Shown here: one piece after another, positions 7,119 to 16,100 of the stretch
How positions within the stretch are numbered: position 1 is the first letter of the stretch
How the letters are laid out: the number at the start of each line of letters is the position of its first letter
Assembly: GCA_003165855.1 (NCBI GenBank)
Contig: PMXH01000328.1
Location: 1 to 24,217, forward strand
DNA length: 24,217 nt
Source: Acidobacteriaceae bacterium
Lineage (GTDB): Bacteria; Acidobacteriota; Terriglobia; Terriglobales; Acidobacteriaceae
Reading direction: 5' to 3'
Program-made: the position numbers and the translations under genes
Notes under the pieces: generated by a model
What the model saw: only the letters and a program-made list of their open reading frames with translations
What the model was told of the DNA's origin: nothing
Databases searched by the model: none

Positions 7119-8231
7119 ATGCGGGTCCTGCGCCGGCTGAAGCCGGTCCTTGATTTACGAATGGCGGTGGTACTGACGCTGGTGGTTCCGGCGCTGCTTT
7201 TGCTGGCGCCTGGGGTTCCAGCGTTGGCCGGGCGGCAGCCGAAAGCCAGCGCCGATGAACTCGCGCCTCCTACGCTCGAACTGGAGGGAGGGCGGAAGCT
7301 GGTCTACGAACGCAGCTTCGGCTCCGAACGCGAAGTGAAGCCGAAGCGCGGCTTCTGGAACCGGTTGGTGGACATCGTGGCGGGTGAGCCCGACTTCAAG
7401 AATCTGGTCCGGCCCTACAGCATTGCAGTGGACTCGCATGGGCGAATCATCGTGACGGATCCGGGCGCGGCGGGGGTCCACATTTTCGATTTCGCGCAAC
7501 AGAAGTACAAGTTCATCGAGCGCCGCGATAAAGACAAGGATGCAATGCTCGGACCGCAGTGCGTCGCGGTCGATGCCCAGGACAACATCTACGTCACCGA
7601 TTCGGAGACCGGCAAAGTCTTCGTCTTTAACTCCAGCGGAAAGTACGAGCGCGTAATCGGCAGCCTGAAGGGCGGGGAAGGATATTTCAAGCGTCCCACC
7701 GGAATTGCGGTGGACTCGGTCACGCAGCGCATCTACGTGACCGACACCCTGCGCAACCAAATTTTCATGATGGACATGCAGGGAAACATCCTGCAAACCA
7801 TCGGCAAGAAGGGCGATGGCAACCTGGAATTCAATTTACCGACCGAGCTGCGATTGGATGGCGAGAACCTGATCGTGGTCGACGCCATGAACTTCCGGGT
7901 ACAAGTGCTGGACCGCTCGGGAATCTTTCGCTACTCCATCGGGCAAGCCGGCGACACCAATGGAAGCGTATTTCGGCCAAAAGGGATTGGCGTGGACTCG
8001 GAAGGCGATTTGTACATCGTCGATGGCCTGTGGGGAGTGGTGCAGGTATTTAATCGCCAGGGAGATTTGCTCTATTACTTCGGAAAAAGAGGCACGCACG
8101 CGGGCGAGTTTCAATTGCCGGCAGGATTATTCATCAGCGGCGATGACCGGATTTTCGTGGTGGACTCCTTTAACCGGCGCATTCAGGTCTTTCATTATTT
8201 CGGTTTGAAGAAAACCAAGGATGGAATGTAG
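7119..8231 (+). CDS. Secreted six-bladed NHL-repeat beta-propeller protein, paralogue of the 659 gene
   Basis: 370 residues. ATG 7119 is chosen because it begins a signal peptide (basic RRLKP, hydrophobic residues about 15-35, cleavage near ALA-GRQP) with AGAGAG 10 nt upstream; the frame is open farther back inside the barrel gene. Six NHL repeats run from about residue 100 to 360 (PYSIAVDSHGRIIVTD, PQCVAVDAQDNIYVTD, PTGIAVDS..RIYVTD, PTELRLD..NLIVVD, PKGIGVDSEGDLYIVD, PAGLFISGDDRIFVVD). It shares with the first NHL protein a pre-propeller segment of the form PP-x-L/I ... W-x-R-L/V ... LxxPYxIAxDS, but lacks the low-complexity tail. Its stop overlaps the GTG of the next cytochrome gene by one base, so the two are translationally coupled. 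An assembly or docking partner role for that cytochrome is inference. Confidence 0.92.
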   Translation: MRVLRRLKPVLDLRMAVVLTLVVPALLLLAPGVPALAGRQPKASADELAPPTLELEGGRKLVYERSFGSEREVKPKRGFWNRLVDIVAGEPDFKNLVRPYSIAVDSHGRIIVTDPGAAGVHIFDFAQQKYKFIERRDKDKDAMLGPQCVAVDAQDNIYVTDSETGKVFVFNSSGKYERVIGSLKGGEGYFKRPTGIAVDSVTQRIYVTDTLRNQIFMMDMQGNILQTIGKKGDGNLEFNLPTELRLDGENLIVVDAMNFRVQVLDRSGIFRYSIGQAGDTNGSVFRPKGIGVDSEGDLYIVDGLWGVVQVFNRQGDLLYYFGKRGTHAGEFQLPAGLFISGDDRIFVVDSFNRRIQVFHYFGLKKTKDGM

Positions 8232-10114
8232 TGAGGCGCAAACTTTGTTACGTGGGCCTGATGGTGATGCTGGCGGCGGGGACCCTGCTCGCCCAGTTCA
8301 CCGGCGACGTGATCGGCTCCCACGATCTGGGCCCAGGCAGCAAATCGCCCATAACCGGCGCCCGCACTGATTTCTGCATGTATTGCCACGAGCCGCACAA
8401 TGGCGTCGGAGGCCGAACTCCCCTGTGGAACCAGAAGCTCACGGTCCAGACCTACAGTCTGTACACCAGCGACACCGAAACCAATCGTGGAACCCAGCCG
8501 ATGATGGGAGCCGACAGCAACCTGTGCCTCTCCTGCCATGACGGAACCGTTGCGCCTGGAACCACCGCGGCCTTTGGGCAGGTGACGATGTTCGGATCGA
8601 TGTACGGCTACGACGTGTTTGGCACCAACCTGCAGCCGTCGCATCCCGTCGCTTTTGCGTTGCCTTTGAAAGATAACGTCGATTTGATTGCATCACTGGC
8701 GGCGAAGGGCAAGACGGGAGATCCAACCGGGGCTGTTCGTCTTATCAACGGCAACGTGGAATGCACGTCGTGTCATAACGCCCACGTGCAGGCAAAGGAT
8801 TTGATCTCGCAAAATTTTCTGGTCCGGGATAGTTCGAACGGCCAGATGTGCCTGGCCTGCCACGACCCGAGCCGCCAAATGGCCGGCAAAGTGAACCCGC
8901 TTTCGGATTGGGCCACGAGCGCCCACGCCCTGGTGCAGAACAAGATTTCGCCCCAGGCGAATGTGGGAAGCTACACCACGGTGGGGCAGGATGCGTGCAT
9001 CTCCTGCCACGCTCCGCATAATGCCCAAGGGCCGGCGCGGCTGCTTCGCGGACCGAACGAGCAAGATTGCATCGCATGCCACAATGGGGGCGCGAATATT
9101 TCGCCTGCGCCGCCCAGCGTCTTCGCCGAGTACGCCGCTCCCAAGGTTGGGCATCCCTTCCCGACAACCACGAATCCACATGACGCCGCCGAGAGTACGC
9201 TGCTGAATAACAACCGGCATGCTACCTGCGTAGATTGTCACAACGGGCATGGGTCCGCCCAGGTGGGAGTATTTCCGCCTCCTCCGCTGGTCCGTGTTTC
9301 GCAGAGGGACACCGTTGGAATCAGCGCCACCGACGGAATGTCCACCGTGGCCCCGGTGGTACACCAATACGAGAATTGCTTCCGATGTCACGGAAGCAGC
9401 TCGGGAAAAGCAGTTCGGCCCATATACGGATATCTCCCGGTGCGTGCGGTTTCCGCAGGGGATCCGTTGAACATCATTCCTCAATTCAGCACCACCGCTT
9501 CCTCGAGCCATCCGGTTACGCACGTCAGCAATAGCTCTCTGCCGCAGCCCAGCTTGCTCACGACCATGTGGAATCTTAACGGCACGACGCCCGGGCGCGC
9601 GGTAGGAACCCAGATATTCTGCACCGACTGCCACAACAGCGATGACAATCGCGAGTTCGGAGGCACGGGCCCGAACGGTCCGCATGGTTCCAAGTGGACC
9701 CACATACTGGAACGCCGCTACGAATTCAGTCAGGCGGTGGCGCCGGGTCAACTGATTACCAATCTGTTTCAAAACCCCGACCTCAGCGTGAACGGGCCTT
9801 ACGCGATGTGCGGCAAATGCCACAACCTGAGCAACATCATTTCGAACGCCAGCTTCAGTCAGCACCAGAGCCACATTTCTTCCGGCTTCAGCTGTTCGGT
9901 ATGCCACACCGCGCACGGATTGGGGGGCGTCAACCCGAGTATTAGCGGCCAGCGGCTGGTCAATTTTGACGTCAACGTGGTGGCTCAGAATGGCGGCGCT
10001 CCTATCTCCTACAACCACGCCACGAGCACCTGCACGCTGACCTGCCACAACACCGTGCATAATCCGAATGGCAGCGTGACTAGCGCGCGGGCCGGAAGCG
10101 TGTTGAAGAAGTGA
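8231..10114 (+). CDS. Secreted multiheme c-type cytochrome, 11 CXXCH plus one CX3CH
   Basis: 627 residues starting at GTG 8231, which overlaps the NHL stop (TAGTG). A signal peptide covers about residues 1-21 (cleavage near LLA-QFTG). CXXCH motifs begin at C49, C99, C178, C207, C256, C280, C333, C383, C464, C527 and C555. A final CTLTCH at 601-606 has three residues between the cysteines. The protein could therefore carry 12 hemes, or 11 if the last is not used. The first four motifs with H31, H56, H138 and H185 repeat the layout of the tetraheme protein (GSH, CHEPHNG, LW, CLSCHDG, SHPV, CTSCHNAH). There is no lipobox or membrane anchor. It could be the outer-surface or barrel-embedded electron carrier of a conduit with the barrel encoded upstream. 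Only 10 nt separate its stop from the ATG of the glycosyltransferase gene that follows. Confidence 0.94.
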   Translation: MRRKLCYVGLMVMLAAGTLLAQFTGDVIGSHDLGPGSKSPITGARTDFCMYCHEPHNGVGGRTPLWNQKLTVQTYSLYTSDTETNRGTQPMMGADSNLCLSCHDGTVAPGTTAAFGQVTMFGSMYGYDVFGTNLQPSHPVAFALPLKDNVDLIASLAAKGKTGDPTGAVRLINGNVECTSCHNAHVQAKDLISQNFLVRDSSNGQMCLACHDPSRQMAGKVNPLSDWATSAHALVQNKISPQANVGSYTTVGQDACISCHAPHNAQGPARLLRGPNEQDCIACHNGGANISPAPPSVFAEYAAPKVGHPFPTTTNPHDAAESTLLNNNRHATCVDCHNGHGSAQVGVFPPPPLVRVSQRDTVGISATDGMSTVAPVVHQYENCFRCHGSSSGKAVRPIYGYLPVRAVSAGDPLNIIPQFSTTASSSHPVTHVSNSSLPQPSLLTTMWNLNGTTPGRAVGTQIFCTDCHNSDDNREFGGTGPNGPHGSKWTHILERRYEFSQAVAPGQLITNLFQNPDLSVNGPYAMCGKCHNLSNIISNASFSQHQSHISSGFSCSVCHTAHGLGGVNPSISGQRLVNFDVNVVAQNGGAPISYNHATSTCTLTCHNTVHNPNGSVTSARAGSVLKK

Positions 10115-10124
10115 GGGCGTGAAG

Positions 10125-11636
10125 ATGGCGACCGCAACGGCGGTGGCGACCGGCGTCGAAAAACCTGTCTCCATTCTCGATAAGCTGACCTACCCAGTGG
10201 CTTTAGTGGCTTCGCTCTCCATCTGGTTCCTGGCTATAAAGGCACCGCTATGGTTAGACGAGACGCTAGCCTACTGGCAGGTCAGTGGCGGCTTTGCCAA
10301 GGTCTGGAGCCGCTCGGCGCTCATGCCTTCTTCAATCGGCTATCTCTACACGCTGTGGGCTGCAAAGTCGATCCTGGGCAGCAGTGAGATCGCGCTCAAG
10401 ATTCCGTCTACATGCGCGATGCTGGGCGCTGTCTATTTTCTGTTTCGGGCGGCGCGCGAGCTGTTCGATCTGGAGTTCGCGTTCCTGAGCTGCATCTTCT
10501 TTTGTCTGGAATACAACGTGGTTTTTGCCGCGACGGATGCGCGCCCCTATGCGTTTGCCTTGCTGGCCAGCAACCTGGCGATTTTTGCTTTCGTGCGATG
10601 GATGACGCGGCTCCAGCTGCATGAAGCAATCCTGTTCGGAGCCGCGGCGGCGGGGATTCTCTACTTCCATTACCTGTTCGGGTCCATCCTGCCTGCATTT
10701 GCAATCTACTATCTGGCGGTGCGGCACCGCTCGATCAAAACGGACGCGCGGCAGCTGGCTGCTGTGTTGGCCACGTTTACTGTGGTGGCCCTTCCGCTGA
10801 TTTTTCGCATTGTGAGCCTATACCAAAGCAAGGTGACACATGCGGTTCAGGAGTTACGCCACCCGGTGTTGACCGCACTGAACACGCTGGCGCCCATGCA
10901 AACTCTGATTGGTTTTATAGCGATAGTTTTTCTTGCGGCGCTAGTGCGGAAAGTGAATTTCACGGGACGAGACTACTTTCCAGCAATCCTGCTTTGCCCG
11001 CTTCTGGCTCTCGTTCCTGCTGGCGTTTTGTTTGGCGTCAGCGCCGTCGCTCCAGTACATCTGGTGATTCCGCGCTATCTCACTGTAGTCGCGCCGGGCA
11101 GCGCGTTGACTTGGGCGCTGCTGACCAGTCGGATCGAATCTCGACTGTTGCGGCAGATTTTTTGCGTGGGCTTGGTGGGGTTTACCGTGTTCGAATGCTT
11201 CAGCTCGCCACTTTCCCGGCAGCATGAACTGAACTTCAAACAGGCGCACGCGTTTGTGAACGCGAATGTTGCTCAAGATGAGGGCAGGATTCCGGTTCTG
11301 ATTTCCAGCGCCTTCATCGAGTCAGACTTCGAGCCGATGCCGGCCGACCGCAGCAGCGAAAATGCTCTGGCTTCGCAAGTGAGCTACTATCCGGTCAACG
11401 CACCATTGATTTTCCTTCCGATGGATCTGAACGATGAGGCAATGCGGATCGGCAAACAGACGGTCATGGACGCTCTGCAGCATCATCAGCGGTTTCTCGC
11501 GGTAGCCGCTCCCACTTCTTATCAGACGATCGACTGGCTCACCGCCTACTCACGCGGCGCATTCACGACGGAATTACTAGGAGAGTTCAATGAGATCGTA
11601 GTGGTCGAATTCCGTCCGATCGCAGAGAGCAACTAG
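10125..11636 (+). CDS. GT-C-type polytopic membrane glycosyltransferase (GT39/PMT_2-like)
   Basis: 503 residues. ATG 10125 has GAGGG 7 nt upstream (10113-10117); the in-frame GTG at 10119 is too close to that site. The sequence is a multi-span membrane protein with a first helix at about residues 24-40, then the loop motif APLWLDE (D46-E47), the usual acidic pair of GT-C enzymes in the first extracytoplasmic loop. ATDARPYAFALLASN near residue 140-150 matches the ARxYA motif of ArnT/PMT relatives. The last 120 residues or so are a soluble domain. Such enzymes move a sugar from a polyprenyl-phosphate carrier to a lipid, glycan or protein outside the inner membrane. Being the last gene of the cytochrome operon, it might glycosylate one of these secreted proteins. 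That substrate is a guess. Confidence 0.82.
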   Translation: MATATAVATGVEKPVSILDKLTYPVALVASLSIWFLAIKAPLWLDETLAYWQVSGGFAKVWSRSALMPSSIGYLYTLWAAKSILGSSEIALKIPSTCAMLGAVYFLFRAARELFDLEFAFLSCIFFCLEYNVVFAATDARPYAFALLASNLAIFAFVRWMTRLQLHEAILFGAAAAGILYFHYLFGSILPAFAIYYLAVRHRSIKTDARQLAAVLATFTVVALPLIFRIVSLYQSKVTHAVQELRHPVLTALNTLAPMQTLIGFIAIVFLAALVRKVNFTGRDYFPAILLCPLLALVPAGVLFGVSAVAPVHLVIPRYLTVVAPGSALTWALLTSRIESRLLRQIFCVGLVGFTVFECFSSPLSRQHELNFKQAHAFVNANVAQDEGRIPVLISSAFIESDFEPMPADRSSENALASQVSYYPVNAPLIFLPMDLNDEAMRIGKQTVMDALQHHQRFLAVAAPTSYQTIDWLTAYSRGAFTTELLGEFNEIVVVEFRPIAESN

Positions 11637-13138
11637 CGCCGCACGAACACTACCGCGAGATCGTCTTCGTAGATCTTCCGAAAGCGTTGATCCCCGCGCA
11701 AGATCGTGGCCAGCGGTTTGGTCTTGTCCAGGAGTACCACGCCTGCCTCGTTCAGATAAGGGTCATTGACGTAGGAGTCCTCGCCTCTTTCTGAATTGAA
11801 AAAAAGAAAGTCGAGCTCGTCCCCGTAAAGATCGGTACGTCCATCAATCGCCACAGGATAGTCTGGCATGTACCAAGTGAGAAAGCCGCCCCAATCGAAA
11901 GTGTTGTAGAGCGGCCCCGGCTGGGGGTTTTGGCGAAGAAAGTTGACGGCTTTGATGGGAAACTCGCTGCTCATGGCAGCGTCCAGACCGCGCGTGTTGA
12001 AGCCGGTGTTGAGGGCGATCAGGTATGTGACGAGAGCCAGTGCTGCCGCAAGGGCCGCCTTCTCTGGCCAAGTCTCGTTGCCTTCGCGTTCAACATCCTG
12101 AGGCCAGGAACCGGCAATCAGGGCCGCCGCTGCCATGCAGAGGAACCATGAATCGCGCATGGTGCGAAAGGCGACAACGCTGGCGACCGTCAGCAAGGCC
12201 AGCTTGAAAAGATCGACGCGCTTTTGCCGTCCCAAGGTGAAAAACGCCGCGCCGGCGAGCAATAGTTCCACGTAATGGCTGAAAGCGCGAAAGGTGAGAG
12301 CCCGGAATTCGCGAATGAAGATATAAGGAAACTTGGAACCCGCATAGGCAAAAACCACGGGATACAGATGATAGGTGTAGGGCCCCAGGCAGGTGGCCAG
12401 CCCGCAGGCAGCTGAAATGAGCAGCACTTTGCCGGCGGGCAGACTGGAGCGCGACGCAAAGTCCGGGGCGATGCCAACTCGTACCCCTCGTTGCTGGAGC
12501 AGATGCACCGCGGCGAACAATCCAACCACGAAGAGGCCGTAAATAAACTGAATGTGGCAGTTCGCCCAAACCAGAAACACCAAGGGCAGCCAGTACAAAA
12601 GCTGCACGCGACCTGTGCGGTGTGATTCCAGTAATAGTGTGAGAGTCACCGCGAACAGAATCATCGACAAGAAAACCGGTCGTGGCATCAGGCTGAACAT
12701 AAATGCCGAACAGCTGACTGTGGCTAGAATGCACGCCACCCAGAACCTTCCCGAAAGTCTGCGGACCATCCAGTACACGGCATATGCAACCGCAACAGTC
12801 AGCAGCGTGCCGAATACGCCGACGCCCACCAGCCCGAACCAGGCATAGGCGCGCGACAGCAGCACTTCATAACCCCAACTGTAGGCGGCCCACGGACGAT
12901 CGGAGGCCGTGCGGGAAAGGATTCCGGTGTGAGGAAAAGCACGGTGCTCGATGATCCAGTCGCCAACTTTAAGATGCCACCAGATATCCAGATCGAGAAC
13001 GGAGAACTTCAACAACATGGCGCGGGTGGCCACGGCCGTCAGCAGCCCGGTCAGGACGATCATCTGGACGAGTCGTCGCTGCAATAGCCCGCGCAACTCC
13101 TGGGCCACGCTCGTGGTCTGAGTTTCCGATGCCGTCAT
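11633..13138 (-). CDS. Polytopic membrane protein, probable GT-C glycosyltransferase
   Basis: 501 residues, read from ATG 13138, whose first bases overlap the TGA of the upstream gene (ATGA, 4-nt overlap); this fixes the start. It has about ten hydrophobic helices beginning near residue 25. The first large loop carries DLDIWWHLKVGDWIIEHRAFPHTGILSRT, with acidic residues D49 and D51 and the W-H-L..G..I..H pattern found in GT-C-like proteins of Acidobacteria and relatives. The last 90 residues or so form a soluble domain (DYPVAIDGRTDLYGDELDFLF...). No donor or acceptor can be named. It is the last gene of a three-gene operon with a small secreted protein and a giant NHL/Ig protein, so it may modify that protein or a linked surface glycan. 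It is distantly similar in plan, not in sequence, to the convergent gene ending at 11636. Confidence 0.72.
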   Translation of the reverse strand: MTASETQTTSVAQELRGLLQRRLVQMIVLTGLLTAVATRAMLLKFSVLDLDIWWHLKVGDWIIEHRAFPHTGILSRTASDRPWAAYSWGYEVLLSRAYAWFGLVGVGVFGTLLTVAVAYAVYWMVRRLSGRFWVACILATVSCSAFMFSLMPRPVFLSMILFAVTLTLLLESHRTGRVQLLYWLPLVFLVWANCHIQFIYGLFVVGLFAAVHLLQQRGVRVGIAPDFASRSSLPAGKVLLISAACGLATCLGPYTYHLYPVVFAYAGSKFPYIFIREFRALTFRAFSHYVELLLAGAAFFTLGRQKRVDLFKLALLTVASVVAFRTMRDSWFLCMAAAALIAGSWPQDVEREGNETWPEKAALAAALALVTYLIALNTGFNTRGLDAAMSSEFPIKAVNFLRQNPQPGPLYNTFDWGGFLTWYMPDYPVAIDGRTDLYGDELDFLFFNSERGEDSYVNDPYLNEAGVVLLDKTKPLATILRGDQRFRKIYEDDLAVVFVRR

Positions 13139-16100
13139 TGCACCGTCAAGCCTACGACGGTGATGGTCACGGGGTTGGGCTGCGCGGCTGTTGTTCCCTG
13201 AACCTTCACGTTGTACGTTCCCAGCTCTGGATTGGTGGGAACTGAGCTGGAAGCTGCACCGCCGCAAGCGTTCAGCAAGATCAGAAAAACGCAAAGACCA
13301 GCCAGCCATAACCACAGGCGCCGCTTATTTCGACGTCCGGCGCCGGCCAACAAAATGCCTGCGAACGGCGCAAAGGCGATGAAGAGCTGCAATCGAGTCC
13401 CGTTGGGCTGTTGCAGCGAAGCTGCCCCTGAGGGGATCGTGATGGTCACCGAAAACGGCACTGCCTGGGGCCCCGGCGTAATCGTGGCCGGCTGGAAAGT
13501 GCAGGTTCCGTTCGGAGGCAGCGTGCTCTGCAAACAAGAAAGCGCGATGGGCTGGCCGAGAGCGCCCGTATTCTCATTCAACAGAAGAGAATACATCGCA
13601 GTACCTCCGGGAGAGGCGGTTTGAGGAGCAGGCTGCGCTGCCGTGGGCTCGGCGACGATGGTGATGGTGTCACTGCCGATGGCGCTGGAGAGCGCTTGCG
13701 ATACCGCTTCGATGGTGACCGTAGCTGGCGGCGGCACGGCGGAGGGAGCCGTGTAGTTGCCCGAAGTATCGATGCTGCCCACCGTTGTTGCATCGCCGCC
13801 CGGTATTCCATTCACTTGCCAGTTCACCCCAGTGTTGGTTGTGCCGGTGACGGTTGCAATGAAGGTTTGGAGAGTGCTGGTGTAAACCTGGGTAACGACG
13901 GGATTGGTAGTCACGGTTACCGTCACTGCCCCGCCGGCCCCGACAATCGTTGCCTGAGCCGATCCTGAGGTTGTGCCATCGGCCTGCGAGATTGCGGTGA
14001 TGGTGACTGTGGCTGGCGTCGGAATAGCCGCTGGCGCCAGATACAACCCAGTCGCCGAGATCGATCCGGTGGTAGATAAATTACCGCCTGCCACACCATT
14101 CACCTGCCAAGTCACGGCAGTATTCGTGGCTCCGGTTACCGTTGCCGTGAATTGTTCCTGACTGCTGACGGCCACATTGACGGGATTCGGCGTCACTGTG
14201 ACAAAGATCGAGGGAACCAGTTCGCGGATCCGGACGTTGCGTGTGTCTGCAACGAACAGATCGCCGGCAGAGTTGCCAAACACGCCCAAGGGTGAGTAAA
14301 GCTGCGCAGCGGCGGTCTGTCCGGCAGTGCCGGTTGACTGGCCACCATCGCCAGCAAAGCCCGGAATACCGTTTCCGGCCACGGTTTGAATGAAGCCGGT
14401 GGCCGCGACGACTTCGCGAATAACGTCGTTGCTCGTGTCTGCGAAAAAGATATCTCCTGAGGCGTCGACGAATAAGCCGCTAGGAGTGTTCAGCAGGGCG
14501 CCGGTGGCTGCTGCTCCGTCGCCCGAGTAGCCTTCTTCACCGGTCCCGGCCACGGTGGCGATGTCACCTGGCGGGATCAGGACCCCGGCGATTGTGACCG
14601 CCGCGGTACCTGGATTTACGACGCGGATGCGATTGTCAGAAGTATCGGCAATGTAGATGTTTTCCGCAAGGTCGACAAACACGCCAACCGGGAAAGCGAG
14701 ATTCGCGCCTTGTGCACCAGTCGCAGGTCCGCCGTCGCCGCACACCGCCGTGGGCGGATCACACACGGTGCCGTTGCCGGCCACGGTGATGATGTTGCCG
14801 CTGGATGCCACCACCTCGCGAATCACCTGATTCTGTGTATCCGCGATGAAAATGTTTCCTGCGCTGTCGACGTAGACGCCGCAAGGGCTGGTAAGTTCCG
14901 CGCTTATTGCAGGTCCGTTATCGCCGAGGTAGCCGGGCGTTCCGTTGCCGGCGACCGTGGCGATAGTGTTCGCCGCGATCTGCACTCCCGCGATCGTAAT
15001 TGTGGTGCTCTGCGTGTTTACCACGCGGATGCGATTGTCTTCAGTGTCCGCGATGACAATGTTTCCCGACGCATCCAGGAACATGCCGTTGGGATAGTGG
15101 AGTTGTGCGATGGTGGGAAGTCCGCCATCGCCACACAGTGCGGTTGGTGTAGCGCACGCCGTGCCGTTTCCGACTACAGTTTGAATGATGCCGGTAGTCG
15201 CCGACACTTCGCGAATCACGGAGTTGTCCGTGTCGACGATGAAAAAGTCTTGCGAGCCGTCGACGGACACAGCGGCGGGATAGTTCAGCTCTGCATTAAG
15301 AGGCGGTTGGCCGTCTCCGGAATAGGCGGGGGTATTGTTTCCGATGGTAGTCGCGATATCGCCTGTCGACGCCGTCACCACGCGGACCACAAAGTTGTCG
15401 GTGTCGGCGATAAAGATGTCGTCGGAAGCATCCACAGCGATGCTGCTGGGATAGTTCAGTTCCGCGCTTGTTGCTAGTCCATTGTCGCCAGTGTAGCCTT
15501 CCGTACCGAGGGTTCCGGCCACGGTAGCAATATCGCCCGGCTGGATCAAAACCTGGTCGACGGTGATCTGCGTTGTTCCGCCATTCACCACGCGAATCGC
15601 GAAATTATCGGTGTCTGCGATGAAAATGTTCTCTGAAGCATCTACGAACACTCCATCCGGCACACAGAGAAAGGCAATGTTAGCGGCGCCGTTATCTCCG
15701 GAATACTGGCACACGCCGGTTGTGATGTAGTCGTAATAAGCTCCCGCCACAGTTTGGATGTTGCCCGCGGGGATCGTAGCTCCGGCGATGGTGATGGGCG
15801 CAGTCCCGGTATTCACGACGCGGACAAGGTTGTTGCCGGTGTCCGGGATAAAAATGTTTCCTGTGCTGTCGACGAAAACGCTTTCCGGTATAGCGAGCTG
15901 CGCAGTCGTGGCAAGGCCATCGCCGTTGTAACCGCACGGCGTTGTAGAGGCATAGTCGCCCGCAACCGTAGAGATGTTAGCGCCGCTCACCTTGCGGATC
16001 AGGCAGTTGTCAGTATCGGCAATGTAGATGTTTTCCGCGCTGTCAACGAAGACGCCGAAAGGATCATAGAGTTGTGCGCTGGTCGCGGGCCCGCCATCGC

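Noticed and set aside
8693..10174. 493-codon minus-strand frame opposite the 12-heme cytochrome
   Set aside because: The CXXCH motifs prove the plus strand is coding; the opposite frame has no domain.
13255..13310. Lipobox-like LLNACGG near the end of the giant protein
   Set aside because: It is far from the N-terminus, so it cannot serve as a lipoprotein signal; it is part of a hydrophobic tail.
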